A stretch of 64,000 nucleotides of DNA from Spirosoma montaniterrae (GTDB taxonomy: Bacteria > Bacteroidota > Bacteroidia > Cytophagales > Spirosomataceae): contig NZ_CP014263.1 of the NCBI RefSeq assembly GCF_001988955.1, forward strand, positions 1,178,001-1,242,000, in the 5' to 3' direction. How positions within the stretch are numbered: position 1 is the first letter of the stretch; each line of letters starts with the position of its first letter. The position numbers were made by a program, and so were the translations under genes. Under the pieces are notes generated by a model. The model did not search any database. It was given only the letters and a program-made list of their open reading frames with translations, and had not been told where the DNA came from. Below are positions 43,537 to 53,338 of the stretch, one piece after another.

Positions 43537-44727
43537 TTATTCTCCCGCAATAGGGTCGGTTTGCCCGTCGGGGTCGCCCGAGACGAAGCCGCGTGTCGGA
43601 ACATTGCGCCCCCGAATCAGCAGCAAACCCGCCACGTGGGGCGCGGCCATGCTGGTGCCGCTCAAGGTTGCATATCGGCCATTGATGTAGGTCGAGGTAA
43701 TCCGAACGCCGTAAGCGCAGACGTCTACACTGGGGCCGAAATTGGAAAACGACGCAAACTGGTTGTTCCGATCCATTGCCGACACCGTAAACACATTCGG
43801 GTGGTTGACCCGCGCTGGCGAATAATTATCGCTGTTTTCGCCTTCGTTGCCAGCCGCAATGGCAAACAGAATGCCCGCGTTGGCGGCCTGCCGAATGGCA
43901 TTTTCGAGGGTGTTCGATACGCCTTCTCCGCCCAGACTCAGATTCACCACGTCGCCCGCGCGTCCATTCTGCCGAACGTGATTTACGGCCTGAATGATGC
44001 CCGACAGCCGCCCTTCGCCCAACTGATTCAGTACTTTCAACGCTACTAATCTGGCTCCCGACGCCACGCCCGTAACACCGGCACTGTTGTTTTTGGCACC
44101 AATAATACCCGCTACGTGCGTACCGTGGCCGTTCTGGTCATCTGCCGACGTGTTTCCGCTCACAAACGAGCGGCTGCGCTCGGTATCGACGTTCAGATCA
44201 GGATGGTCGAGGTCGATGCCGGTGTCGACCACCCAGACGGTTTTGGTGGTTTGCAGGTCGCCCCGCCCGAAACCGGTTTGCCGAATGTTCCAATACACGG
44301 TGCTGGATAGGCTCACATCGACGCAGGTACAGATCGACATAATCCGGTCGGGTTCAACCGTCTCAACGGCGGGGTCTTGCTCCAGTTCCACGGCTTCGGC
44401 GGCTGATATATGCGCCAGAAACGTAGTTTTCTCATCGGAAGCCAGCAACTCGGCCTGCTCGTCGGTGATACGGTGACGCGACAGCAGCCGCGTAAAATTC
44501 GTTTGGGCGGCACCAATGCGGGCGTTGGCCGAGCCTGTCGGGGGTTGTTCGGGCTGGTAAGTAACGATATACGAACCGGCAATGGCCTGCCCGTTGTTGG
44601 CGGTGGCTTTTACCAAACAGTCGGCAGTGATGCCCGGCTCAACATCCTGATCGGCGCGGCAACCGAATACGGCAACGCCCAGCACGACAGCGTTGATAAG
44701 CGTTGTAGGAGAGAGAAAACGTCGCAT
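43537..44727 (-). CDS. S8 subtilisin-like serine peptidase, probable lipoprotein
   Basis: 396 residues. Lipobox-like VFGC (Cys23). An inhibitor-I9-like propeptide (GSYIVTYQPE to VETVEPDRIM) is followed by the catalytic domain: VWVVDTGIDLDHPDL (Asp168), NGHGTHVAGIIG (His201), AAGNEGENSDNYSPA (oxyanion Asn) and SGTSMAAPHVAGLLL (Ser359). The protein stops soon after, with no type A sorting domain, so it is probably membrane-anchored rather than T9SS-secreted. Convergent with susD across the nested repeat. Confidence 0.92.
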   Translation of the reverse strand: MRRFLSPTTLINAVVLGVAVFGCRADQDVEPGITADCLVKATANNGQAIAGSYIVTYQPEQPPTGSANARIGAAQTNFTRLLSRHRITDEQAELLASDEKTTFLAHISAAEAVELEQDPAVETVEPDRIMSICTCVDVSLSSTVYWNIRQTGFGRGDLQTTKTVWVVDTGIDLDHPDLNVDTERSRSFVSGNTSADDQNGHGTHVAGIIGAKNNSAGVTGVASGARLVALKVLNQLGEGRLSGIIQAVNHVRQNGRAGDVVNLSLGGEGVSNTLENAIRQAANAGILFAIAAGNEGENSDNYSPARVNHPNVFTVSAMDRNNQFASFSNFGPSVDVCAYGVRITSTYINGRYATLSGTSMAAPHVAGLLLIRGRNVPTRGFVSGDPDGQTDPIAGE

Positions 44728-44825
44728 GACGATGTACGGAATGGAGGGTGAATCAACTGATAAAGAATGCCGTACACGTTTCGGTCATGCGTGTCGAGAG
44801 AGGGTGTTATGGTTGTGTTGAAAGA

Positions 44826-44866
44826 ACGAAAAACCGGCCTTAACCGTGCATGGGCCGGTTTAGGTT
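44826..44866 (-). terminator. Terminator of the multi-helix membrane protein gene
   Basis: AAACCGGCC (44831-44839) pairs with GGCCGGTTT (44853-44861) across 13 bases. On the minus strand a T-run (GGTTTTTCG) follows. The hairpin overlaps the stop codon of the gene ending at 44860. Confidence 0.7.
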
Positions 44867-46668
44867 TTTGGTAAATTTTTAAGCGGCAAAAACACCACGC
44901 GCCCGGCAGCCGGAAAATGGGTTTGAGCAATCGGCGGGCCGTAGCGTCGATAGAACTGAGCTACCTGCGCCGGAGACAGCAGATCGGGGTAAAGGTTTAT
45001 ACCGGCAAAGTTATTGGTTCGCAAAAACTGGTCGAGAAACTGCCAGTCTGGTTTGGTAAACACATAGCCCGGTTTGAGCAGGCGGGGCCAGCCATCGCGC
45101 AAAAACGGCTGAATCTGATCGGGGTGAAGCCGACCGAAATACTGTCCAACGGCTTTTTTGTCGTAAAACCGCCGAAACGTAAACACGGCATTTTGCGCGT
45201 CATAATGCGGGCAAAGTCCCTCGGCCATGCCTGTGCCATCGGCACCAACGGCGCAGAATGGAAAGTCAAGCACGGCCTCGCCCGGTTGCTGGCGGACAAC
45301 GGCGCAATAACGAAGCACATCGTCTGATACAATCAGCGTTGGCAGGTAGGTTCGGAGCAAAAAACCATGCCGCCACTCGCTGAGCATCAGCAGTATGACC
45401 AGACCAAGTGCCAGCAAACCCGGTCGGTGGCGGGGTAGGCGGAGGGGCAGGGCCAGCAGCACCAGCAGCACCGGATATACCAAACTTGCCCGCCCGCCGT
45501 GCCGATTGAAGCTAAACCACGGAAATACTTTCAGCGTGGGCAGCAGCACCGGATGGTAGAGCAGACACAGGAGCAGCATCAGCACAACCGGCAACCACAA
45601 CGCCACCCGATGCCGGGTTTGCCACAGCCCCAGACCCGCCAGCAGGGTAAGATACAAACCCGGACTGCCCTGCCCGAAACTCTCGAACGAATCGCGAAGC
45701 CATTGCTGATACGGCAAACCAAGTGTGTCGAACCCCAACAAATAAGGTATAAATAGCCGGGCCGGGTGCGACCATAGTGGCGCAGTAGGAGTTGCGGCAA
45801 AATCGAACTGCCAGGCCGTAAGCGCAATTTGCAGCGTCAGCGGCACGTATAGCCAGATGCCGATGAGCAGCAACGTAATCAGGCCGCCAATAAACCAGGC
45901 TCGATGCTGCCATTGCCGACGACCGTAATTCATCAGCAACGCGGGCCACTGCTGAACGACCGGGTATTGCTGATAAAGGCTCCATCCTAAAACGGGTATA
46001 GCCAGCGTAGTAAACGTCAGCGCGAAACCGGCAACGTAGCCCAATTCCAGGCCCAGCGACAACACGTGCAGCAGCATCCAGCCCAGCACGAACGGCAGCG
46101 ATACGGGCCGTTTGTTCAGGATGTCATGCAACAGGCAGTACGTCGCCACGATGCACAGCACGGTCCAGTGGGCTACACAAACATTCAGATGAACCGGAAA
46201 TTTGTAGAGCGCGTAGAAGTTGAAAACCGAGACAATCAGCCCCGCTACGGTAGCTTTGAGCCAGCCAAACCGCTTTTGCAGCAGCCAGTATGTGCCAAGT
46301 GCGCTTACAACCAAACTCAATACATAATAATACTGTAGATACGGTCCCGGCCCGTCAAAGAGCCGGTAGGCCGTTGCGTACCAGTAATCGCGCTCGAAGC
46401 CCCAGGGCAGCAGAGCCTGATTCAGTCCGTAGGGATAAAACGATTGGTTATTCAGTAGATTAAGCTGCGGAAACGGCCAGAGCGACAGGTTCTTGGCGAA
46501 GTAATACCCAACGTATTCGTATTGGTCGGTGTCGTTGCCATCCGAGAGCGGTCGGCTGAAATCGCCCACAATCCAGCTTCCCATAGCCGCCACCAGCACA
46601 CCTAACAGCAACGGCCACAGTTGGTTAGCCCACCGGGGCAAGAGAAGTACAGGCCGTTTAGTTGACAT
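44860..46668 (-). CDS. Polytopic membrane protein, GT-C-like, function unknown
   Basis: 602 residues from ATG 46668 (the longer frame begins at TTG). About ten to twelve membrane helices are visible over residues 10-430 (LWPLLLGVLVAAMGSWIVGDF, YVLSLVVSALGTYWLL, LPVVLMLLLCLLYHPVLL), then a soluble C-terminal part (YCAVVRQQPGEAVLDFPFCAVG, then DKKAVGQYFGRLHPDQIQPF). An acidic stretch after the first helix (DGNDTDQYEYVGYYFAKN) is typical of GT-C glycosyltransferases, but no recognised family is certain. Confidence 0.6.
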   Translation of the reverse strand: MSTKRPVLLLPRWANQLWPLLLGVLVAAMGSWIVGDFSRPLSDGNDTDQYEYVGYYFAKNLSLWPFPQLNLLNNQSFYPYGLNQALLPWGFERDYWYATAYRLFDGPGPYLQYYYVLSLVVSALGTYWLLQKRFGWLKATVAGLIVSVFNFYALYKFPVHLNVCVAHWTVLCIVATYCLLHDILNKRPVSLPFVLGWMLLHVLSLGLELGYVAGFALTFTTLAIPVLGWSLYQQYPVVQQWPALLMNYGRRQWQHRAWFIGGLITLLLIGIWLYVPLTLQIALTAWQFDFAATPTAPLWSHPARLFIPYLLGFDTLGLPYQQWLRDSFESFGQGSPGLYLTLLAGLGLWQTRHRVALWLPVVLMLLLCLLYHPVLLPTLKVFPWFSFNRHGGRASLVYPVLLVLLALPLRLPRHRPGLLALGLVILLMLSEWRHGFLLRTYLPTLIVSDDVLRYCAVVRQQPGEAVLDFPFCAVGADGTGMAEGLCPHYDAQNAVFTFRRFYDKKAVGQYFGRLHPDQIQPFLRDGWPRLLKPGYVFTKPDWQFLDQFLRTNNFAGINLYPDLLSPAQVAQFYRRYGPPIAQTHFPAAGRVVFLPLKNLPKT

Positions 46669-46702
46669 ACCGGGCAAAAGTCTGGCTAAACGGCTATTTT
46701 TG

Positions 46703-46731
46703 CAAACGTAATGCGGTTAGAAAGCCGCAAA
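46703..46731 (-). promoter_or_regulatory. Promoter of the GT-C-like membrane protein gene
   Basis: On the minus strand a TTTG (46728-46731) and TACGTTTG (46703-46710) are separated by 17 bases, 34 bases before the ATG at 46668. On the plus strand a second exact -7 box, TATTTTTG (46695-46702), abuts it and points towards leuS, though without a well-placed -33. Confidence 0.45.
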
Positions 46732-46801
46732 CCAGGAATGTAATGCGGCTGGAAAGCCGTAAACCAAAAAAAGAACTACGACAGGCGGCTTTCCAGCCGC
46801 A
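46712..46801. repeat. Palindromic repeat type C, copy 2 (three arms) in the leuS leader
   Basis: Two left-type arms, ATGCGGTTAGAAAGCCGC (46711-46728) and GCGGCTGGAAAGCCG (46745-46759), face one right arm, CGGCTTTCCAGCCGC (46786-46800). The second left arm and the right arm are perfect complements over 15 bases. The right arm ends nine bases before the leuS ATG, so the hairpin would sit at the ribosome loading site. Confidence 0.8.
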
Positions 46802-46809
46802 CTATACAC

Positions 46810-49800
46810 ATGGCCGATTATAACCACCGCGAAACCGAACAAAAATGGCAGCGGTTTTGGGACGAACACCAGACCTACCGCACCGACATAAACCCGCAAA
46901 AACCAAAGTATTACGTTCTCGACATGTTTCCCTATCCGTCGGGGGCAGGGCTGCACGTAGGGCACCCACTTGGTTATATTGCGTCGGACATTGTGTCGCG
47001 GTATAAGCGGCTGAAAGGGTTTAACGTGCTGCACCCGATGGGCTTCGACAGCTTTGGCCTGCCCGCCGAACAGTACGCCATTCAAACCGGGCAACACCCG
47101 GCCATTACGACCGAACAGAATATCGCCCGCTACATCGAACAGTTGAAAAACATCGGCTTCAGCTACGACTGGAGCCGCGAAGTACGCACCTCGGACCCCG
47201 GTTTTTACAAGTGGACACAGTGGATTTTCATGGAACTGTTCCGCTCGTGGTACAACCGCGATAGCGACGGGGCCGAACCCATTGAAACACTGCTCGAAAA
47301 ATTTGCTACCAACGGCACTACCGACGTGAACGCCGTATGCGATGAAGATGCACCTTCGTTCACAGCCGCTGAGTGGAACGCCATGTCGGCGCAGGAGTCG
47401 TATGAAATTACGCTCAAGTACCGCCTTACCTACGTGGCTGATGCCGTTGTGAACTGGTGTCCGGCCCTCGGTACGGTACTGGCAAACGATGAGGTGAAGG
47501 ATGGGGTTTCCGAGCGGGGCGGCTACCCGGTTGAGCAAAAGAAAATGCGGCAGTGGATGATGCGCATCTCCGCCTACGCCGACCGCCTGCTGACCGGCCT
47601 CGACACCATCGACTGGACCGAGTCGCTTAAAGAACAGCAACGCAACTGGATCGGGAAATCAGTAGGGGCAAGCGTGAAGTTTTCGGTATGTAACACCGAA
47701 AACTTCATAGAAGTATTTACTACCCGCGTCGATACCATCTATGGCGTGACGTTTATGGTGCTGGCCCCGGAGCATGAATTAGTGCCGAGCCTGACCACGC
47801 CCGAACAGCGTGAAGCCGTAGACGCCTACGTGAACGCGGCCAAACTGCGCTCCGAACGCGACCGCATGGCCGAAACGAAGGTCGTGTCGGGCGTGTTTAC
47901 GGGTAGCTATTGCCTGAATCCGGTCAATAACGAGAAGGTGCCAATCTATTTGGCCGACTACGTGCTGGCGGGTTATGGCACGGGTGCGGTCATGGCCGTA
48001 CCGTCGGGCGATCAGCGCGACTGGACTTTTGCGACGCACTTCGGCTTGCCCATCATCCCAATTCTCGACGCGCAGAAAGACATTGACAAACAGGCTGATA
48101 ACACGAAAGAAGGCCGTTATATCAACTCCGGCCTTATCAACGGCATGACCTACAAGGAAGCCACGGCAACGCTGATTGCGTGGCTCGAAGCGCGTGAACT
48201 GGGCCGGGGTAAGGTCAACTACCGGATGCGCGACGCCGTGTTCAGCCGCCAACGCTACTGGGGCGAACCCGTGCCGGTGTATTTCAAAGATGGCGGTTCG
48301 ACGGGTCGATTACCTTATTTGATCGACGAGAAAGACCTGCCCTTAGCGTTGCCCGCCGTTGATAAATACCTGCCCACCGAAACCGGCGACCCCCCGCTGG
48401 GGAGGGCTGAGGGGTGGTCGTATCACCCCACCCCCGTCCCCTCCCCGTTAGGGAGGGGTGAGGAGCGCGAAGCTTCATACGCTTCACCCCTCCCTAACGG
48501 GGAGGGGACGGGGGTGGGGTATCCCTACGAACTCAGCACTATGCCGGGCTGGGCGGGGTCGTCGTGGTACTGGTATCGGTACATGGACCCGCAGAATCCC
48601 GACGCGTTTGCCAGTCGCGACGCCATCGACTACTGGCAGAACGTTGACCTCTACATCGGCGGCACCGAACACGCAACGGGCCACCTGCTCTACAGCCGAT
48701 TCTGGAACAAATTCCTGAAAGACCGGGGCTACGTGCCGCACGAAGAGCCGTTCAAAAAGCTCATCAACCAGGGCATGATTCAGGGCCGGAGCAATTTTGT
48801 GTATCGGTGGCAGAGCTACCAAAATTCTGCAAACGAAATAATATTGGTAGGTCGCCCAATGTTCATCTCTTACGACATATGGAATACGATGGTAAGCGAC
48901 CCTGAAAATAGTGGTCCTTTCTTAAAAGATATCCTTACTAAACAATTAGGAGAAGAGGATTGGAGAGATTGGGATATTGTAAAGGGCATAGAAGTTTCTG
49001 CTCTTAGAGTTGACGTTAACAACGTAGAGAACGATGTTCTAATGGATATTGAAGCTCTGAGAGTCTACCACCCCAATCTTGATCACGTTAAGCTCATCTG
49101 CAAACCAGACGGTGCTTTTCTTTGCGGTTGGGAGGTCGAGAAAATGTCGAAATCGAAGTACAACGTGGTGAACCCCGACGATGTGGTAGAACGCTACGGG
49201 GCCGACGTGCTGCGGTTGTACGAAATGTTCCTCGGGCCGCTCGAACAGGCCAAACCCTGGAATACTAACGGCATCGACGGTGTGTATCGGTTCATCCGTA
49301 AATTCTGGCGGCTTTTCTACAAAGACAGTGCCGACGGCAGCAGTCAGTGGATCGTTACGGAAGAACAACCCACACCCGCCGAACTGAAAATTCTGCACAA
49401 GACCATCAAAAAGGCCGAAGACGACATTGACGCGTATTCGTTCAACACGTCGGTCAGTTCATTTATGATTTGCGTCAACGAACTGGCCTCGCTGAACTGC
49501 CACAAGCGGGCCATTTTGCAGGATTTGGTGCTGATTCTGTCGCCTTACGCGCCCCACATCTGCGAAGAACTCTGGGCAGCTTTGGGCAATGAGCCGGGGT
49601 CAGTATCGCGGGCCGCATTCCCGACCTTCAACCCCGCGTATTTGGTCGAAGATACCTTCGAGTATCCGGTTCAGATCAACGGCAAAGTACGCACCACCAT
49701 CAGTTTCGCCATCGACCGCGCCCCCACCGACATCGAACGCGAGGTGCTGGCCGACGAAATTGTGCAAAAGTGGCTCGACGGCAAGCAACCCAAAAAAGTG

Positions 49801-49839
49801 GTTGTGGTGCCAAAACGAATTGTTAACGTGGTGATATAG
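46810..49839 (+). CDS. leuS: Leucyl-tRNA synthetase with a palindrome-derived insertion
   Basis: 1009 residues, longer than the ~920-950 expected from memory of Bacteroidota LeuS. HIGH motif variant HVGH (residues 49-52) in [15 protein letters not shown]; editing domain with [34 protein letters not shown] at 778-782; C-terminal anticodon and Leu-specific domains. Residues ~539-571 are encoded by an inserted palindrome (see repeat) just before [10 protein letters not shown]. Residues ~675-775 come from a low-GC stretch with different codon use. Both lie in or near the catalytic half but the signature motifs are intact, so the enzyme is probably active. Confidence 0.95.
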   Translation: MADYNHRETEQKWQRFWDEHQTYRTDINPQKPKYYVLDMFPYPSGAGLHVGHPLGYIASDIVSRYKRLKGFNVLHPMGFDSFGLPAEQYAIQTGQHPAITTEQNIARYIEQLKNIGFSYDWSREVRTSDPGFYKWTQWIFMELFRSWYNRDSDGAEPIETLLEKFATNGTTDVNAVCDEDAPSFTAAEWNAMSAQESYEITLKYRLTYVADAVVNWCPALGTVLANDEVKDGVSERGGYPVEQKKMRQWMMRISAYADRLLTGLDTIDWTESLKEQQRNWIGKSVGASVKFSVCNTENFIEVFTTRVDTIYGVTFMVLAPEHELVPSLTTPEQREAVDAYVNAAKLRSERDRMAETKVVSGVFTGSYCLNPVNNEKVPIYLADYVLAGYGTGAVMAVPSGDQRDWTFATHFGLPIIPILDAQKDIDKQADNTKEGRYINSGLINGMTYKEATATLIAWLEARELGRGKVNYRMRDAVFSRQRYWGEPVPVYFKDGGSTGRLPYLIDEKDLPLALPAVDKYLPTETGDPPLGRAEGWSYHPTPVPSPLGRGEEREASYASPLPNGEGTGVGYPYELSTMPGWAGSSWYWYRYMDPQNPDAFASRDAIDYWQNVDLYIGGTEHATGHLLYSRFWNKFLKDRGYVPHEEPFKKLINQGMIQGRSNFVYRWQSYQNSANEIILVGRPMFISYDIWNTMVSDPENSGPFLKDILTKQLGEEDWRDWDIVKGIEVSALRVDVNNVENDVLMDIEALRVYHPNLDHVKLICKPDGAFLCGWEVEKMSKSKYNVVNPDDVVERYGADVLRLYEMFLGPLEQAKPWNTNGIDGVYRFIRKFWRLFYKDSADGSSQWIVTEEQPTPAELKILHKTIKKAEDDIDAYSFNTSVSSFMICVNELASLNCHKRAILQDLVLILSPYAPHICEELWAALGNEPGSVSRAAFPTFNPAYLVEDTFEYPVQINGKVRTTISFAIDRAPTDIEREVLADEIVQKWLDGKQPKKVVVVPKRIVNVVI
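48425..48520. repeat. Palindromic repeat type D inserted in frame within leuS
   Basis: Arms 48425-48463 and 48482-48520 match in 38 of 39 positions (core CCCCTCCCCGTTAGGGAGGG). The element is read through as about 32 residues ([13 protein letters not shown]...[14 protein letters not shown]). Peptides of the type SPLGRGE / LPNGEGTGV are translations of a widespread bacterial G-rich palindrome, in my experience. Confidence 0.85.
48826..49137. other. Low-GC segment inside leuS
   Basis: Counting the four complete lines 48841-49080 gives 95 G+C of 240 bases, about 40 percent, against well over 50 percent around it. Codons AGA, ATA, TTA, CTT and GGA, rare in the flanks, cluster here. The encoded region ([20 protein letters not shown] to [20 protein letters not shown]) replaces what is usually a shorter 'GT..FVS...' stretch. 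It reads as a recombined or acquired block. Confidence 0.6.
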
Positions 49840-49854
49840 CTAAAGACAAAGCCG

Positions 49855-52158
49855 ATGCGTCGGTGGTACTTCCGTAACGTGATTAAGTTTTTCATGCATT
49901 CCCACCGTACTCGTCAACTGGTTCTCGCGCTTTTTTTCCTATCTGGTTTTGCGGCTCTGCTGTATCAGGTTGTCTGGCAGCGGCTGCTCGTGTTCTACAC
50001 GGGTTCCGATACCGTCAGTATAAGCCTGATTGTGTCGGCATTCATGACGGGTATGGGGCTGGGTTATCTGGCAGGTGGTCAACTGGCCGACCGCTCGTCG
50101 CCCGCGCAAAACTTACGGTATTTTATTGGGGCCGAGCTGGGTATTATGGGCTTTGCAGCTATCAGCAAATGGCTGCTTTATGATTTTCTGTACGCATCGG
50201 CTCCGCCCCTCGGCGATTCGCCCGTAGTGCTGTATTTAGTTGTGTTCGGCGTGTTGCTGGTGCCTACGTTCCTGATGGGCGTGTCGCTGCCGGTACTGTC
50301 GCGGGCGTTTCAGTTTGGCGATATGGCCGACCAAACGCGGTATATCAGCCTGTTATACTTTATTAATACCCTCGGCGCATCGGTGGGCGCATTGGTTACG
50401 GGTTTTATATTAGTGCGCCGACTCGGTTTCGACAATGCCATTTGGGTCGGTGCCGCCCTAAACGGGCTGTGCGTGGTCGGAGCGGGAATGTTGAGGGGAG
50501 TGAGGGTGAAAGGGGGAAGGGGAGAAGGTGTAGGGGTAGAAGGTGTGGGGGTAGAAGGGGTAAGGCTTAACACTCCTACACTTCTTACCCTCTGGTCGCT
50601 TCAGTACTTTATCTCCGGGCTGGCCGCGCTCTCGCTCGAATTAGTCTGGTTCAGGGTTCTCGAAACGCTGATAAAATCTGTTTCGCTCACGTTTGCGGTG
50701 CTGCTGGCTATTTATTTAGGGTCGATGGCTGTTGGTACGGTGGTTGGATCGCGGTTAGTGCGGTGGCCGGGGCGGGTGCGCGAACGGGCGTTTCTGCTGG
50801 CACAGGCGGGGCTGTACGCGTATACGGTGGCATCGGTGGCGGTGTTGGTCAATGGTGTCGGTCGTATTGCTGCGCTGCGCTTTCTGAACGATTATTTCCT
50901 GAGTGGCGAACCCATTCTTAGCCCCCGTTTCAGCGTGTTTACCTATGGCGTGGTGCCGCTTTTTCTGTTGTTCGTCCCAACGTTTTTGATGGGTCTTAGC
51001 TTCGCGCTTTCGCAGTCGCTGATTCACGATCAGCCCGACGAAGTAGGTCGGCGCGTGGGCTGGCTTCAGTTCGTTAATATCGTTGGCTCGGCAGTGGGCG
51101 CGTGGGCCGTTACGTGGCTGGGCTTTCCGCTGCTGGGAACAGGAGGATTAGTGCAACTGATTGGCGGTCTGGGATTTGTCTATGTATGTATCGCCATAAT
51201 TCGACGCTATGGTTCGCCCGTTGTTCCTGTAGTGATAGGGCTAAGTCTGGCCGGGTGTATCGTCGCCGTGCCTGATAACGCCCGGTTCTGGCAGCTACTG
51301 AATGGCCTCGACAATCCGAAACAGTTTCTGTTCGATGAAAACGAATCATCGGTGTCGGTCATCAAAACCACGCCTGATCAGAAATCGGGAACGGTATTTG
51401 TCAATGGACTGAGTCAAAGCGGATTGCCGTTTCAGCACGACGAAGTACACGCGCTGTTAGGCGCGTTGCCAGTGCTGATTCACCCCCGCCCCGAACGCGT
51501 GGCCGTTATCGGGCTGGGGTCGGGCGGAACAGTCAACGGCATTGCCGGTCGGGCCGAAACCCGCCAAATCGACTGTTTCGAGATTGCTACCAATCAGGCA
51601 ACTGTTTTAAACCAATACGCTCAGGTAGCCAACGACACATCGTTGCGGGCCATGCTGCGCGACCCGCGTCTACAGCTGATTCTGCGCGATGGCCGTTACG
51701 CCATTCGCAATGGGGGCGTTCTGTACGATGTAATCGAAGCCGACGCGTTGCGGCCCATTTCGGCCTATTCGGGTAACGTATACTCCAAAGAATATTTTGA
51801 GTTGATACGGTCACGGCTGAAACCGGGCGGGCTGGCCGTAACCTGGTGCCCTACGGCACGCGTGCTCAACACGTTCCGGGCCGTATTTCCGCACGTTGTG
51901 TACTGCGATAAATTGGTGCTGATTGGTAGTAATCAGCCTATTCCGCTCGATTGGTCGGCCATTATGGAGCGCACCAAAGTTCCTTTCACAACACAGCATT
52001 ACGCACGTTCGGGAATCGCTATTACAACGTTAATTGCTAATTACCAGCCTTATATAAAGGCACTAACTCGCCCCGCCCTGACATCAACCGAAATCAACAC
52101 CGACCTCTTTCCCAAAGACGAATACAGCATACGAGTGGCCGACCGGGCAAGTTTTTAG
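49855..52158 (+). CDS. Fused membrane / spermidine-synthase-like protein
   Basis: 767 residues. The first ~490 residues hold about twelve helices (RQLVLALFFLSGFAALLYQVVWQRLL; VSAFMTGMGLGYLAGGQLADR). The soluble C-terminal domain is spermidine-synthase-like: NGLSQSGLPFQHDEVHALLGALP, VAVIGLGSGGTVNGIAGRAE (SAM-binding glycines), RLQLILRDGRYAIRNGGVLYDVIEADALRP and SKEYFELIRSRLKPGGLAVTW. The 'ExD' residues for decarboxylated-SAM binding are only partly recognisable, so polyamine synthesis is not assured. Residues ~213-240 (KGGRGEGVGVEGVGVEGVRL) are a low-complexity repeat insertion in a loop between helices. Confidence 0.8.
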   Translation: MRRWYFRNVIKFFMHSHRTRQLVLALFFLSGFAALLYQVVWQRLLVFYTGSDTVSISLIVSAFMTGMGLGYLAGGQLADRSSPAQNLRYFIGAELGIMGFAAISKWLLYDFLYASAPPLGDSPVVLYLVVFGVLLVPTFLMGVSLPVLSRAFQFGDMADQTRYISLLYFINTLGASVGALVTGFILVRRLGFDNAIWVGAALNGLCVVGAGMLRGVRVKGGRGEGVGVEGVGVEGVRLNTPTLLTLWSLQYFISGLAALSLELVWFRVLETLIKSVSLTFAVLLAIYLGSMAVGTVVGSRLVRWPGRVRERAFLLAQAGLYAYTVASVAVLVNGVGRIAALRFLNDYFLSGEPILSPRFSVFTYGVVPLFLLFVPTFLMGLSFALSQSLIHDQPDEVGRRVGWLQFVNIVGSAVGAWAVTWLGFPLLGTGGLVQLIGGLGFVYVCIAIIRRYGSPVVPVVIGLSLAGCIVAVPDNARFWQLLNGLDNPKQFLFDENESSVSVIKTTPDQKSGTVFVNGLSQSGLPFQHDEVHALLGALPVLIHPRPERVAVIGLGSGGTVNGIAGRAETRQIDCFEIATNQATVLNQYAQVANDTSLRAMLRDPRLQLILRDGRYAIRNGGVLYDVIEADALRPISAYSGNVYSKEYFELIRSRLKPGGLAVTWCPTARVLNTFRAVFPHVVYCDKLVLIGSNQPIPLDWSAIMERTKVPFTTQHYARSGIAITTLIANYQPYIKALTRPALTSTEINTDLFPKDEYSIRVADRASF
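50491..50591. repeat. G-rich tandem repeat inserted in frame within the spermidine-synthase-like gene
   Basis: Short units of the kind GAAGGTGTAGGGGTA and GAAGGTGTGGGGGTA repeat in tandem, then CACTCCTACACTTCTTACCC (50571-50590) forms an imperfect reverse complement of the start. The stretch is translated as GVGVEG repeats. It looks like another decayed palindromic insertion. Confidence 0.6.
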
Positions 52159-52215
52159 TCGTGGTTCATTGATGTTTTCATATATATTTGAAACGGAAAC
52201 ATCAATAGAGCATTT

Positions 52216-53304
52216 GTGTTAAAAAATATACTTTGGATATTAGCCAGTTGGCCTATTCTAACATACGGCCAAACTGACTCGCTTGTGAGGAACGAGCGTC
52301 AATTCAGTATCAAAACACTTATTGGTGTATCGGCTCCCAATCAAGTTGTGCCAGCAACTGGCAACCTACCGTTGGGGGTGGAGATAAACTATAGCTGGAC
52401 GGGGTTGCAGCGTCGGGCTTGGGAGCAGTGTAATTGCTTTGCACGCGTGGGTACATATGCCAACTACATCGGATTTGGGAATCCGGTTGCGCTGGGCCGC
52501 ACAGCGGGGGCGGGGCTATTTTTCGAGCCGCTAATTCGCTACGGCCACCGAACTTATTTTTCGGTTCGGGCGTCGGTCGGGCTAACCTACGTGACGCGCA
52601 TCTACGACCCCATCACGAATCCAACCAATCGGCACGTCAGTTTGCCCGTTAGTTCCATGATTGGCCTGAGCGTCAATGGGTACTATCAGCTAAACAGCCG
52701 CTTTCATCTGACGGTTTCGGGCAACTACAACCACATCTCGAACGGCGGCACCCGGCAACCCAATCAGGGACTGAACCTGCCCAGTGCATCGCTCGGCCTG
52801 ACGTATCTGACGCGTACCAGCCCGCAACCCGACACGCAGCTCTGGACCCGCACTCCGCTGACTCGCCGGTGGCTGGCACGGGTACTACTGCTGGGATCGG
52901 TGCGGGTATTGCCGCAAACCGCCACAACCCCCGAAATGGCGTTGCCCCTGTTTGGACTAAAACTACTGGCGGGTTATCGGCTTAGCTCGGCACACGCGCT
53001 GTCGGGCGGGGTCGAATTCGTTGACGACCAGTATTTTCGGGAGCAGGTAAAGCAGTGGCGGTATGTCAATCAGCAATATCGGCAGGCAACATTGCTGGCA
53101 GGCTACGAATTCTGGCACGGTCGCTACCTGTTCACGGCGCATATGGGCTGGAATGTAGTGCGGCCCCAGCCTTACAAACCGGCCACGTATCAGAAATACG
53201 GCCTATTATACAGGCTCAACAATGGCCTGACATTCGGCTTCGACGTAAAAGCGTTTGGCGACGATACGAAAGGGTTTCAGTTGGCAGGAGGTATGAGTTT
53301 TTAG
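52216..53304 (+). CDS. Acyloxyacyl hydrolase (PagL-like lipid A deacylase)
   Basis: 362 residues from a GTG start, signal peptide MLKNILWILASWPILTYGQ. The segment NYNHISNGGTRQPNQGLNLP (His173-x-Ser175) matches the PagL signature H-x-S-N...PN.G, and outer-membrane beta strands surround it. PagL removes the 3-O-acyl chain of lipid A. At 362 residues the protein is about twice the length of PagL itself; the longer C-terminal barrel part is typical of Bacteroidota members. Catalytic Glu cannot be assigned with confidence. Confidence 0.7.
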   Translation: MLKNILWILASWPILTYGQTDSLVRNERQFSIKTLIGVSAPNQVVPATGNLPLGVEINYSWTGLQRRAWEQCNCFARVGTYANYIGFGNPVALGRTAGAGLFFEPLIRYGHRTYFSVRASVGLTYVTRIYDPITNPTNRHVSLPVSSMIGLSVNGYYQLNSRFHLTVSGNYNHISNGGTRQPNQGLNLPSASLGLTYLTRTSPQPDTQLWTRTPLTRRWLARVLLLGSVRVLPQTATTPEMALPLFGLKLLAGYRLSSAHALSGGVEFVDDQYFREQVKQWRYVNQQYRQATLLAGYEFWHGRYLFTAHMGWNVVRPQPYKPATYQKYGLLYRLNNGLTFGFDVKAFGDDTKGFQLAGGMSF

Positions 53305-53338
53305 CAAAAATCACGGCGTGTCGGCGTAGTTTTGCGGT

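Noticed and set aside
46717..47640. 307-codon minus-strand ORF overlapping the start of leuS
   Set aside because: It is antisense to conserved leuS motifs, starts inside the gene and ends in the palindromic repeat; composition is that of a shadow frame in G+C-rich DNA.
48425..48520. Intein or group I/II intron in leuS
   Set aside because: The insert is only 96 bases, wholly palindromic and open in frame, with no splicing motifs.
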